From: Gammaproteobacteria bacterium
Lineage (GTDB): Bacteria > Pseudomonadota > Gammaproteobacteria > Pseudomonadales > Pseudohongiellaceae
Direction: 5' to 3'
Assembly (NCBI GenBank): GCA_041395725.1
Contig: JAWKZW010000001.1
Coordinates: forward strand, 620,001 to 684,000
Length of the DNA stretch: 64,000 bases
Shown: piece after piece, positions 53,360 through 61,817 of the stretch
Numbering within the stretch: position 1 is the stretch's first letter
Layout: each line of letters begins with the position of its first letter
Notes under the pieces: generated by a model
Seen by the model: the letters and a program-made list of their open reading frames with translations, nothing else
What the model was told of the DNA's origin: nothing
Database searches by the model: none
Made by a program: the position numbers and the translations under genes

Positions 53360-54025
53360 CTAGCTCGAATGTGATTCGTCCACTTGGTTGAATTTTCCTA
53401 GTTTAGGGATGTAAGCTGGGGTAATTTTCATATATTGAAGATATGACTCGCCAAACTCTGTTATAGCTGCCTGCTCTTCCCTCTTCGCAAGATTTACATA
53501 GACCGCCACCAGGATTGGAAACATCACTAAAGTTGGTAAAGTTGGCCATTGCAACAGGAAGCCAAACATAATCATGATGAACGCTAGGTATTGCGGATGG
53601 CGACAACGGGCATACCAACCATCCACCGCCAATGAGCGAGTCTGTTGCGCTTTGTGTAATACGCCCCATGCAGAAGCGAGCAAAAAGAATCCCAATATGA
53701 CAACGACATTGCTGGCAATATGCAATGGATCGAAGTGCGGATTACCTTCAAAACCGAAAAGTGTGTGTAACAGGTGCCCGTTTTCATGGGCAAGAAAATC
53801 GATACCTGGATATCTTTCAGTTAACCAACCAGACAAGAAATAGATCGTTAGAGGAAAACCATACATCTCCGTAAACAGTGCAACGATAAAGGCTGAAAAA
53901 GCACCCAGACTACGCCAATCTGCTTTTGTTTGTGGTTTGACGAAACTAAATGCAAAGAATATAAAAATGGCTGAGTTCAGTATCACCAACGTCCACAATC
54001 CATAGGAAGAGTCACTGTGCATCAT
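53360..54025 (-). CDS. Isoprenylcysteine methyltransferase-like membrane protein
   Basis: This 221-residue protein has about six membrane helices and the C-terminal phospholipid-methyltransferase pattern DGWYARCRHPQYLAFIMIMF, then AKREEQAAITEFGESYLQYM. Proteins of this PEMT/ICMT class occur in heavy-metal islands; their substrate in bacteria is unclear. It overlaps the DUF2933 gene by 4 bp, so both are co-translated. Confidence 0.8.
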   Translation of the reverse strand: MMHSDSSYGLWTLVILNSAIFIFFAFSFVKPQTKADWRSLGAFSAFIVALFTEMYGFPLTIYFLSGWLTERYPGIDFLAHENGHLLHTLFGFEGNPHFDPLHIASNVVVILGFFLLASAWGVLHKAQQTRSLAVDGWYARCRHPQYLAFIMIMFGFLLQWPTLPTLVMFPILVAVYVNLAKREEQAAITEFGESYLQYMKITPAYIPKLGKFNQVDESHSS

Positions 54026-54330
54026 CGTTCTCCACTATCATTGTGCTGGTGAGTAGACTGCTTCCTTCCCTCTTCCAAGCCATGCCTATACGCCACATCT
54101 TCAGGATCGCCGTTTCCACTGCCACTGTAATTGTGGCCCTCATGACTTCCATGACCGCCATGACCTTTGTGCATAAATATATGCATTAAGGGACAAAGAG
54201 CGATGATTAAAAACGGCAGCCATTGAAAGAGATGTTGACGATGTTCCATTAACAAGAAATAGGACACCGCCCCGATCAAAACCAGTGCTGGTATTGCCTT
54301 ACTTGAAGACCAGAATGTTTTCGTTGTCAT
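54022..54330 (-). CDS. DUF2933-family membrane protein, His-rich
   Basis: This 102-residue protein has two hydrophobic helices (AIPALVLIGAVSYFLL, WLPFLIIALCPLMHIFMH) followed by a His/Gly-rich tail (KGHGGHGSHEGHNYSGSGNG). This is the DUF2933 pattern found with copper-resistance genes. The histidines may bind metal. It overlaps the methyltransferase-like gene by 4 bp. Confidence 0.85.
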   Translation of the reverse strand: MTTKTFWSSSKAIPALVLIGAVSYFLLMEHRQHLFQWLPFLIIALCPLMHIFMHKGHGGHGSHEGHNYSGSGNGDPEDVAYRHGLEEGRKQSTHQHNDSGER

Positions 54331-54390
54331 GGCTACTCCCCTATATCAAAGAGCTCATGCTCCAATTTGATTTTTCTCATTAGTTCATTT

Positions 54391-54795
54391 CTATGCATTG
54401 AAGTCCTCGATCAGGTGGCACACCATATTCCCTGTTGGTGCTTTGTTGGGCTTTTCATCCCATTCGAGAATTGCCTTTTTCATCCGCTTTCTCAAAGCCA
54501 GGGTCTCTTTGAACCTTTCTTCGGTTTCTTTCAAACGGTGCGCAACTAACTTCCTGACTCTTGGGCATATCGATCTGCCTTTGCCTGCCTCACTTAGGAA
54601 TAGTCCAATATCTTCAACAGAAAATCCCAATTGCCTTGCACTGAGAATAAATCTCAAGCGATCAACATCTTTCTGTCCATACTCCTTGTAGCCGTTATTG
54701 CTATTTCTAGCTGGGCTCAGATAGCCAATCCTTGTGTAGTACCTCACCGTTTCTGCGGATACTGACAATGCCTGCGCAATCTGCTTTACCAACAT
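54391..54795 (-). CDS. MerR-family metal-responsive regulator (copy A)
   Basis: This protein of about 134 residues begins MLVKQIAQALSVSAETVRYY. The MerR helix-turn-helix and wing follow (GYKEYGQKDVDRLRFILSAR), then a dimer helix and a C-terminal region with Cys in RSICPRVRKL and GNMVCHLIED that may bind metal. The start at 54795 is where the domain begins; an ATG at 54831 is in frame. A 19-bp-spacer promoter lies 129 bp upstream. It probably activates its own block (DUF2933 through cytochrome c) on metal. Confidence 0.85.
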   Translation of the reverse strand: MLVKQIAQALSVSAETVRYYTRIGYLSPARNSNNGYKEYGQKDVDRLRFILSARQLGFSVEDIGLFLSEAGKGRSICPRVRKLVAHRLKETEERFKETLALRKRMKKAILEWDEKPNKAPTGNMVCHLIEDFNA

Positions 54796-54923
54796 AAAAC
54801 TGTTCCGACTAACCAATGGGCACTTGTGCACAACACGTACACGCTCGTTTTAACAGCATTTGTCTTAAGACCTGTTGAGATCCCAGGAGAAATTCCTAGG
54901 AGCTAACCTTGTCTTTTTGGTAG

Positions 54924-54954
54924 ATCATAAGGCTGTGTGCAGAACACAGGTCAA
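54924..54954 (-). promoter_or_regulatory. MerR-type promoter with 19-bp spacer, for merR copy A block
   Basis: On the minus strand, TTGACC (54949-54954) and TATGAT (54924-54929) are separated by 19 bp. Most sigma-70 promoters have 17; 19 is typical for MerR-activated ones. The spacer holds the dyad CTGTGT-N5-ACACAG (54933-54949). No other feature was seen in the gap 54796-55173. Confidence 0.75.
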
Positions 54955-55173
54955 GGTGCAAAATGTAGGACTGGTAAAATTACTACTGATAAGCGAATCT
55001 AGATCAAATACCAACATTGAGTGGAAACACTAAAACATATTCGAGAGAATCGTGCCCCAGTGACGTAATGAAGACTACATGATTTGCCGCTGCGATTTTG
55101 CGGGGTAAGAATTTGAACTACCAACAACGTTTTTGTGTGTGCGAACGAACGGGGGAAATCGTTTGCACTATGC

Positions 55174-56421
55174 TTAAGCCTTCTGAACATCCTTAGACAG
55201 CACCCACTTAACTCCTATTGGGGCGACTATTGTTGTCAAAATAACCACTATCACAATTGCCGAAAATAGATTCTCTACGACAGGCGATGGCACCCCTTTT
55301 GTGATGAAAAGACCAGAATCCAAGGCGATACCCGCAATAATCAAGCCCACAGCTCCTCTTGCATTCATGCCCAAGCCTATGGCCCAGCCGTCACGCGATC
55401 GAAATCCGAGTAACCGCGCAGGAATTGCAGCCCCAAGCAATTTTCCCAAAAATGCTAAGCTTAAGAGCAATACAAGGAATACTGGAATCTCTATTAACGC
55501 CGAAAGATTCAGCTCAATTCCAATTGACGCGAAAAATATAGGGGCAAGAAATCCAGTTGTAATGGCACTAAGCTTCCTGTGTAAATCTTTGTAGACTTTC
55601 TTACTAATCGTGTGTTTGCCAAAAAAAAGACCGGCCGCAAAGGCGCCGAGAATGAAATGCAAGCCAAGGAATTCAGCGAGTACTGCAAATACAGCGCCAG
55701 CGAGCAGGAGGAAACTAAATATCATTTCTTCAACTTTTATGCTCGCTGCATATCGCGCCAAAAGCGGCATTAAGTATTTACCTAATAAGAACGTGACTAC
55801 CAAAAACAATAATACCTTTAATAAAATCAACGACAGGATAGAGTAATCCGGCAATTGACCCGTATTGATTATCGCAACAAGGATACTGAGTAATATAAGG
55901 CTAAGAAAATCATCGAATACAGCGGCAGATACAACCAGTTTTCCAATATTGGATTGCAGCATACCGATATCCATGAACATCCTAATGGTGACCGGAACCG
56001 CCGTAATCGCTAGTGCTGTTCCTACAAACAATGACTGGGCAAAACGTAGATCGCTTTCAGGCAACCAAAGCCAGCCGACATAAAAACCGCTAAGCCACGG
56101 AACCAGCATCGCAGTGACCGCTATAATCAGCCCCCTATAACTGGATTCGACAAGATCTCGTGGACGCAATTCGAACCCACCCAACAGCATGAGGAAGAAA
56201 ATGCCTAAATCCGACAACGCCATAAGATGATGGTCACTGGAAAGCTCGAAAGAGAAGATTTGTCTGTCTAGTTGCCCCGCAACAATCCCTAATACGATAC
56301 CGGCTAGCAATTCACCTACCAGAACAGGCTGACCAAACCTGGACGCAACGGACCCACACACTCGTGTTGCGATTAGCAGGATAAGCACTATCCAGAGTGT
56401 TTCCATATAAAACTGCCCCAA
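55174..56421 (-). CDS. CPA2-type cation:proton antiporter (Kef-like)
   Basis: This 415-residue protein has about 12 membrane helices, with FGQPVLVGELLAGIVLGIVA near the N-terminus, the helix FDDFLSLILLSILVAI and later LHFILGAFAAGLFFGKHTI, plus GLGMNARGAVGLIIAGIALD. It exchanges Na+ or K+ for protons. No NAD-binding (TrkA-N) domain is attached. It starts 2 bp after the Rieske gene. Its place in a copper island suggests a role in ion or pH balance under metal stress. Confidence 0.85.
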   Translation of the reverse strand: MGQFYMETLWIVLILLIATRVCGSVASRFGQPVLVGELLAGIVLGIVAGQLDRQIFSFELSSDHHLMALSDLGIFFLMLLGGFELRPRDLVESSYRGLIIAVTAMLVPWLSGFYVGWLWLPESDLRFAQSLFVGTALAITAVPVTIRMFMDIGMLQSNIGKLVVSAAVFDDFLSLILLSILVAIINTGQLPDYSILSLILLKVLLFLVVTFLLGKYLMPLLARYAASIKVEEMIFSFLLLAGAVFAVLAEFLGLHFILGAFAAGLFFGKHTISKKVYKDLHRKLSAITTGFLAPIFFASIGIELNLSALIEIPVFLVLLLSLAFLGKLLGAAIPARLLGFRSRDGWAIGLGMNARGAVGLIIAGIALDSGLFITKGVPSPVVENLFSAIVIVVILTTIVAPIGVKWVLSKDVQKA

Positions 56422-56423
56422 CC

Positions 56424-57008
56424 CTAACTGACTGTATTATTGTCTACACCAATTTCTAAAATGTTGGCGGTTATGTATCGATGTGGAGGTACAATCAAAT
56501 TGCTTGAAGCTGGAACATTCAGAACTACTCGCCCCGCCAGATCAAATATCGATCCATGGCATGCACAAAAAAATCTTGAATGGTTTGTTTCTGTGGTTCC
56601 TTCTCTCTGTAAATTTGGAATGCACCCTAAATGTGTACATAAGGCGACCGCTACAAATATTTCCGGCCTCAAGCTACGTAGGGTGTTTTTTGCGTACTCG
56701 GGCTGTTGGTTAATTAATGAATCAGCATCCCTCAATTGAGTTTGATGCGCTGGGTCCTCAAGGTTGGCTATATTGTCACTAGTTCGCCTCATAACCCATA
56801 CCGGCTTACCTTGCCATTGTACTGTTAGTAGCTCGCCTTGGAGGAGCTTAGACACATCGATTACGACCGGTGCGCCAGTGGCTCTCGCTCGGGCACTGGG
56901 TGACCACGATTGCACGAAAGGAATAGCCGCTGTGGCAACTCCCACCCCCGCTACGAATGAAGTTGAAATCGTGAGGAACTGGCGTTTTCTCGTACCCGCC
57001 TTATTCAA
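56424..57008 (-). CDS. Rieske iron-sulfur protein (PetA-like), stand-alone
   Basis: This 194-residue protein has an N-terminal twin-basic/hydrophobic anchor (KRQFLTISTSFVAGVGVATA) and the cluster motifs CTHLGC at 124-129 and CACHGS at 148-153; the usual proline of CPCHGS is alanine here. The [2Fe-2S] ligands are Cys124, His126, Cys148 and His151. It resembles the Rieske subunit of cytochrome bc1, but no cytochrome b or c1 gene is nearby. It may pass electrons to the periplasmic cytochrome or cupredoxin. Confidence 0.85.
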   Translation of the reverse strand: MNKAGTRKRQFLTISTSFVAGVGVATAAIPFVQSWSPSARARATGAPVVIDVSKLLQGELLTVQWQGKPVWVMRRTSDNIANLEDPAHQTQLRDADSLINQQPEYAKNTLRSLRPEIFVAVALCTHLGCIPNLQREGTTETNHSRFFCACHGSIFDLAGRVVLNVPASSNLIVPPHRYITANILEIGVDNNTVS

Positions 57009-57144
57009 TTACAGCCTCCCCCTCCAGATTATCCGATACATTCTAAACGTAGGGCGAATATTCACTTAGTTGCCGATGCAACAAAACTAAATGTATAGTG
57101 AACGCCAAGATATCTTCATTTCCCTACATATTTCGGGAAATTAC

Positions 57145-57498
57145 TCACTCAACCAGTAAAGTACCGCGGTACATTTTCATTTGGCAGTTAAACTCATACT
57201 CACCTTTCGTTAGTGCCGGCAAAATAATCGTCTTTACGGTATCTATGGGTAATTCTTCACTGATCTCAATATCTGGAAATAAAACAGTGCCCGCACACGG
57301 ATTGGAATCCTTACGAAGAAACTGAAGGGTCGCGCTCTCCCCCGCTGTAAGCTTGATCCTGGAAGGTTGATATGTGCCATTCTCAACTATCACATTGATG
57401 GCACCATCCACCAATTCCACTTCCTTGGGTTTGTAAAGCCAGAACCACCACACGATTAGCAATATGAGACCCAAACCAGCAATATTTACAATGACCAT
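57145..57498 (-). CDS. Membrane-anchored cupredoxin-domain protein
   Basis: This 117-residue protein has one N-terminal helix (VNIAGLGLILLIVWWFWL) and a cupredoxin fold (INVIVENGTYQPSRIKLTAG, FLRKDSNPCAGTVLFPDIEI, then KGEYEFNCQMKMYRGTL). The copper ligands are probably the Cys in FNCQMKM and nearby Met residues. It starts 15 bp after copA and probably hands copper to or from the ATPase. Confidence 0.82.
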   Translation of the reverse strand: MVIVNIAGLGLILLIVWWFWLYKPKEVELVDGAINVIVENGTYQPSRIKLTAGESATLQFLRKDSNPCAGTVLFPDIEISEELPIDTVKTIILPALTKGEYEFNCQMKMYRGTLLVE

Positions 57499-57513
57499 CG
57501 TCCTGATCTCCTA

Positions 57514-59796
57514 TTAATGTTCTTGTGCTTTGAACAGGCGCAATCGATTGGCATTGGTCACCACGGTGAGTGAGGAGAATGCCATAGCTGCACCGGCGAT
57601 CACCGGATTCATCAATACGCCCATAACTGGATATAAAACCCCAGCAGCGACTGGTACGCCAGCGACATTATAGATAAAGGCGCCAAACAGATTTTGCTTG
57701 ATATTCCTTAACGTCGCCTTGCTCACGGCTATGGCATCGGCCAGGCCATGCAGAGAACCCCGCATGAGCGTAATGTCGGCGCTCTCAATAGCAACATCCG
57801 TTCCCGTTCCAATGGCGAATCCCACATTCGCCAGGGCAAGTGCAGGGGCGTCGTTAATTCCGTCACCAGTCATGCCAACAATTTCGTTTTGCATTTGTAA
57901 CTCAGCAACCTTGTCCGCCTTTTGATCCGGCAGTACTTCGGCAAAGAATTCAGTAATATTGGCTTTTTTAGCCACCGCCTTTGCTGTATCACGGTTATCG
58001 CCAGTCAACATAACCACTCGAATACCATTGTGTTGTAAGCGATTTATCGCTTCTATTGAGTCTTCTTTGATAGGATCTGCCACTGCAATAATTGCTGCCA
58101 ATTGCTGACCAACTGCAAAATACATAGGCGTTTTGGCTTCACTGGCGAGCGACTGCGCCCGTTTCACATAATCGGCAATATTTATGTCACGCTCTTGCAT
58201 CAATTTTTCATTGCCGAATAAAACATGTTGATTCTCAATCTCTGCTTCAACGCCGTGACCTGCTATAGCATTGAAATTCGCCACCTTGCCGGGTGTTAAT
58301 CCACGCTCTTTTGCTGACTCAACTATTGCCAAAGCCAATGGATGCTCGGACCCTGACTCGAGACTAGCAGCCAACTGCAGTACTTCTTCTTCACTCATAT
58401 TATTGGCTACCACTATGTCCGTTACCTTTGGTGAGCCTAAGGTAATGGTGCCTGTCTTATCTAAAATCATCGCCGTGATTTTCGACGCCGTTTGCAATGC
58501 CTCTCCGTTGCGAATCAGAACACCTGCCTCCGCCGCCTTACCGACTCCTACCATTACCGACATGGGCGTTGCTAATCCTAAAGCACAGGGGCAGGCGATG
58601 ATTAATACCGTGGTTGCGGAAACAATGGCTAGCGCAATGGCTGGCGCCGGGCCAAAGTTTAGCCATATTAGGGCACTCAAGATGGCTATTATCATAACCA
58701 CCGGTACGAAATAGGCAGAAATCGCGTCGGCTAATCGCCCTATCGGCGGCTTTGAATTCTGCGCTCGCTTAACCATATTGATAATCTGAGCAAGCGCTGT
58801 ATCCTTGCCTACCCGAGTAGCCTTAAAAAGAAATGAGCCAGTCTTATTTAAAGTACCGGTTACTACCTCATCGCCTACTCCCTTCTCAACGGGCATAGGC
58901 TCACCGGTGAGCATAGATTCGTCAATGGCTGTATGCCCTTCAACTACATCTCCATCTACGGGAATTTTTTCTCCCGGGCGGACGCGAACTGTATCACCCA
59001 ATAGAACATCCTCAATTGGAATATCAACTTCAGCGTCATCACGCACAACCCGAGCTGTTTTCACTTGCAGACCAATCAGGCGTTTTATTGCCTCAGAAGT
59101 TTTTCCGCGGGCTCTAATTTCAAGTGCAAGACCAAGATCAATCAGTCCAATAATGATCGCCGTTGCCTCGAAATAGACATGGCGCGCTTGAGCTGGTACC
59201 GCTTCCGGGAAAAATACAACTATCATGGAGTAAAGCCAGGCAGTCCCCGTACCTAGCGCAATGAGTGTATCCATATTGGCAGAATTGTTAAGAAACGATT
59301 TCCACGCACCTACAAAAAAGTGTCTACCCGATACATACAACACTCCGCCTGTCAGAATGCCCACGATTAACCAAGCCAGACGTTCTCCACCAGTATTTAC
59401 ATTGACTTCACCGGTTACTAAGGCATACAACATTAAGGGACCACCTAATGCCAAAGCTATCCAGGTTTTCCTCATCAACTGCTTATAGTAGGCCCTGTCT
59501 GCCTCTTCCTTTGCATCCAGTGCGTCATCTTCTGAAGATGCATTAATAGGACTGGCACCATAACCTGCGGCCTTCACTGCTGCGATTAGTGCGTCATCAG
59601 TCACATTACCCATAACCATTGCAGTACGTTGAGCGAAATTCATTTCCGCTTTTTCAACGCCAGACACTGCACTAAGCGCCTTTTCGATTTTGGTCACACA
59701 GCTTGCGCAACTGGCCCCATCAATGGCCAATTCGTGTTGTAACTTAATAGAATCATTATGATGATCTGATTTCGTTTCTTGGCTAGACTGGCTCAT
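57514..59796 (-). CDS. copA: Copper-translocating P1B-type ATPase
   Basis: This 760-residue pump has one N-terminal metal-binding domain with GASCASC (Cys30 and Cys33), the actuator motif SMLTGEP, the transport motif IIACPCALGLATP (CPC at 402-404), the phosphorylation site DKTGT (Asp446) and the hinge GDGINDAPALA. Helices 7 and 8 show IYNVAGVPVAAG and MAFSSLTVVTNANRLR, the residues typical of Cu(I) pumps. It exports Cu(I) from the cytoplasm. It lies directly downstream of a MerR gene (30 bp), and both share one promoter. Confidence 0.95.
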   Translation of the reverse strand: MSQSSQETKSDHHNDSIKLQHELAIDGASCASCVTKIEKALSAVSGVEKAEMNFAQRTAMVMGNVTDDALIAAVKAAGYGASPINASSEDDALDAKEEADRAYYKQLMRKTWIALALGGPLMLYALVTGEVNVNTGGERLAWLIVGILTGGVLYVSGRHFFVGAWKSFLNNSANMDTLIALGTGTAWLYSMIVVFFPEAVPAQARHVYFEATAIIIGLIDLGLALEIRARGKTSEAIKRLIGLQVKTARVVRDDAEVDIPIEDVLLGDTVRVRPGEKIPVDGDVVEGHTAIDESMLTGEPMPVEKGVGDEVVTGTLNKTGSFLFKATRVGKDTALAQIINMVKRAQNSKPPIGRLADAISAYFVPVVMIIAILSALIWLNFGPAPAIALAIVSATTVLIIACPCALGLATPMSVMVGVGKAAEAGVLIRNGEALQTASKITAMILDKTGTITLGSPKVTDIVVANNMSEEEVLQLAASLESGSEHPLALAIVESAKERGLTPGKVANFNAIAGHGVEAEIENQHVLFGNEKLMQERDINIADYVKRAQSLASEAKTPMYFAVGQQLAAIIAVADPIKEDSIEAINRLQHNGIRVVMLTGDNRDTAKAVAKKANITEFFAEVLPDQKADKVAELQMQNEIVGMTGDGINDAPALALANVGFAIGTGTDVAIESADITLMRGSLHGLADAIAVSKATLRNIKQNLFGAFIYNVAGVPVAAGVLYPVMGVLMNPVIAGAAMAFSSLTVVTNANRLRLFKAQEH

Positions 59797-59826
59797 TGTG
59801 CACTTCCTATCTTTCTATTCCTCGGA

Positions 59827-60243
59827 TTAACGCTCGCAATAATTCTCTAAATCTTCGATCAAACTACATATTCTCTTACACGTCGAATCTGTCGGTGAAT
59901 GCTTGTTCCATATAATTCGAGCCACATTCATACGCTCACGAAGAGCTGAAGTCTCTTCGAGCTTTTTGTCTATTTCATTTAATCTCTCGTTCAGTAATTC
60001 CTGAACTAATTCACTAGCTTCACTCCCATCTTCTACTTCACCAAATATGCGCCCTATATCCCGCACCGACAAGCCTAGTTTCCTTGCCGATATTATGAAG
60101 CGCATACGGTGGATATGCTCGTTGTCATATTCTTTATATCCACTGCTTAGACTTCGCCGTGGAGTGAGATAACCTATTCGCGTGTAATACCGGACAGTAT
60201 CCGGCGTAACCCCAAGACTGATTGCTAGTTGATTTACCCCCAT
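59827..60243 (-). CDS. MerR-family copper-type regulator (copy B)
   Basis: This 138-residue protein begins MGVNQLAISLGVTPDTVRYY, with the MerR domain (SSGYKEYDNEHIHRMRFIIS), a dimer helix and a C-terminal Cys cluster (DSTCKRICSLIEDLENYC) for metal sensing. It is related to copy A at 54.4 kb. It sits between CopD and CopA and has its own 19-bp-spacer promoter, so it probably controls copA and the genes after it. Confidence 0.88.
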   Translation of the reverse strand: MGVNQLAISLGVTPDTVRYYTRIGYLTPRRSLSSGYKEYDNEHIHRMRFIISARKLGLSVRDIGRIFGEVEDGSEASELVQELLNERLNEIDKKLEETSALRERMNVARIIWNKHSPTDSTCKRICSLIEDLENYCER

Positions 60244-60347
60244 GTTGTTAACTCCTTCTCGCTTTCAATTGCAACGAAACAAGTGTTAAGGAATCGAATC
60301 ATACGAGAAATCGAATAGGCCGTATTCGCCAATGCAAATATCCACCT

Positions 60348-60378
60348 AGACTACACGTATGTTCTGCAAACAGGTCAA
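60348..60378 (-). promoter_or_regulatory. MerR-type promoter with 19-bp spacer, for merR-copA
   Basis: On the minus strand, TTGACC (60373-60378) and TAGTCT (60348-60353) are separated by 19 bp. The spacer contains TGTTTGCAGAACA, a partial dyad. It shares TTGACCTGT with the promoter at 54924-54954. It starts 105 bp upstream of the merR gene. Confidence 0.65.
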
Positions 60379-60413
60379 TATCCTCGTTTGTCTTCAGCCC
60401 AAGTTCTGTGTAG

Positions 60414-61310
60414 TTAACCATGGGAAATTCCCACTACTGTAGTGAAATAGGCTGTAGTACCAATCACCAGCACTGCCACCATTATCTCTACCGAGATCGA
60501 ACTACGCAGGTGTCCAACGCTAATTGCCCTATCAAGATTAGGCACGATAAAAAACTTGTTTGAAGCGGCCAGTAACAGAAGCCCCGCGACTCCGATAAGC
60601 TTTAGTAGCAAACTCGAACCATACGAAGTTTGCAAAAAATCATTCGGAGATTCCAAAATCCTTATGGTGAGATAGGCGCCCGTTAAGACTAAAATGCCAA
60701 CTATATAGGCTGCCAACTGGCCAAATTTATCCATAAGTGTGTGTAAACTGTCACCGTCCTCCATTCTGAACGCCAGTAACAAGGGAAATAGAGAACCTAT
60801 CCACCACGAAACTGCCACCACGTGTAGAGGTATAGCCAAACGGGCGACTGCGCCTAGTTCAGCCACATGACCATATAAGGAAGAGGGACTTCCCAATAAT
60901 AAGACAATGAAACTGTAGACCAGCACGACGCACACGATGGCCCTCGTTTTGTTAGCAGTAACGTTGTACCAGGCCGTTAGCAGAGGTATTGCAAATACGC
61001 TTGTGAAGCCCAACAACCTCAGTCCAGATGCATATCCAAGGCTTGATTGTGCAAGTATGCCGCCAATTTGTATGTCGAATACCCCGCTCAGTCCAGCTTG
61101 ATTTACTCCGCCAATCTGTGCCAGGAAAAATAGCACAGTCACTACTATGCCTGTGCCAGCTCCCATAAGCATATAACTAAGGATGTTCGTCTCCATTTTT
61201 TGCTCTCGGGGGGCTAGGAAGAAAAGACTAAAGCCTCCTCCCAATACCACCGCCGTAGACAATAGAGTTAAAAATTTCAAAACGACACTTGCCAAATCCC
61301 AAGGAGACAT
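60414..61310 (-). CDS. copD: CopD-family copper membrane protein
   Basis: This 298-residue protein has eight or so membrane helices and the CopD patterns VLGGGFSLFFLAPREQKME, AIPLHVVAVSWWIGSLFPLL and KFGQLAAYIVGILVLTGAYL. CopD works with CopC in copper uptake or handling at the inner membrane. It is 32 bp after copC. It is complete and of usual length. Confidence 0.88.
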   Translation of the reverse strand: MSPWDLASVVLKFLTLLSTAVVLGGGFSLFFLAPREQKMETNILSYMLMGAGTGIVVTVLFFLAQIGGVNQAGLSGVFDIQIGGILAQSSLGYASGLRLLGFTSVFAIPLLTAWYNVTANKTRAIVCVVLVYSFIVLLLGSPSSLYGHVAELGAVARLAIPLHVVAVSWWIGSLFPLLLAFRMEDGDSLHTLMDKFGQLAAYIVGILVLTGAYLTIRILESPNDFLQTSYGSSLLLKLIGVAGLLLLAASNKFFIVPNLDRAISVGHLRSSISVEIMVAVLVIGTTAYFTTVVGISHG

Positions 61311-61342
61311 AGCTGATCTAATCCCGGCCTGTATTGCTGTGA

Positions 61343-61795
61343 TTAGTGGTCGTGACTGGTTTGATGGGTGTCGTCATGACCTGTTTGATGACCATGAACA
61401 GCATTCTCTGCATTTCCATGCTCTCCTTGATGACCCATCATTCCAACCATGAAGGATAGATTTCCTTCTACGCGATGGCTGTCTGCGCCCAGCACCGCCC
61501 AAGCCACGGAATATCTCCCATGTTCCAATTTTGGTAAAGCCACAGTAAAGTGTTTAGAGGCAGTTGCAGATGGCGTGAAATCAATCTCAATTTCTTCCTC
61601 ACCCAGCGTAACCAAAGCTTTCAGCAAACGCACTTCTTCGTTAAAACTCAGCTGCAGGTTCTCCGGAGTCTCCATAACCATCGCCCCATCCGCTGGTGTA
61701 GCTTCTGATAAGGCAGTATGTGCAAATGAGTAGCTTGTACCGAGCACCGTTAGGTTAAGTACGCAAAGTAGTCTAAAAAGAGATCGTTTCTTCAT
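61343..61795 (-). CDS. copC: CopC-family periplasmic copper-binding protein
   Basis: This protein of about 150 residues has a signal peptide (LFRLLCVLNLTVLGTSYSFA) and a mature start HTALSEATPADGA, with the His at the mature N-terminus as in CopC. Later come ESLQLSFNEEVRLL-like NLQLSFNEEVRLLKALVTLG and VLGADSHRVEGNLSFMV, and a C-terminal His-rich tail (HQGEHG, HGHQTGHDDTHQTSHDH). It binds Cu(II) in the periplasm. The ATG at 61795 is preferred because GGAG lies 9 bp before; 61810 and 61801 are alternatives. Confidence 0.9.
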   Translation of the reverse strand: MKKRSLFRLLCVLNLTVLGTSYSFAHTALSEATPADGAMVMETPENLQLSFNEEVRLLKALVTLGEEEIEIDFTPSATASKHFTVALPKLEHGRYSVAWAVLGADSHRVEGNLSFMVGMMGHQGEHGNAENAVHGHQTGHDDTHQTSHDH

Positions 61796-61817
61796 TTTCA
61801 TATTCTCCATAATTGAA

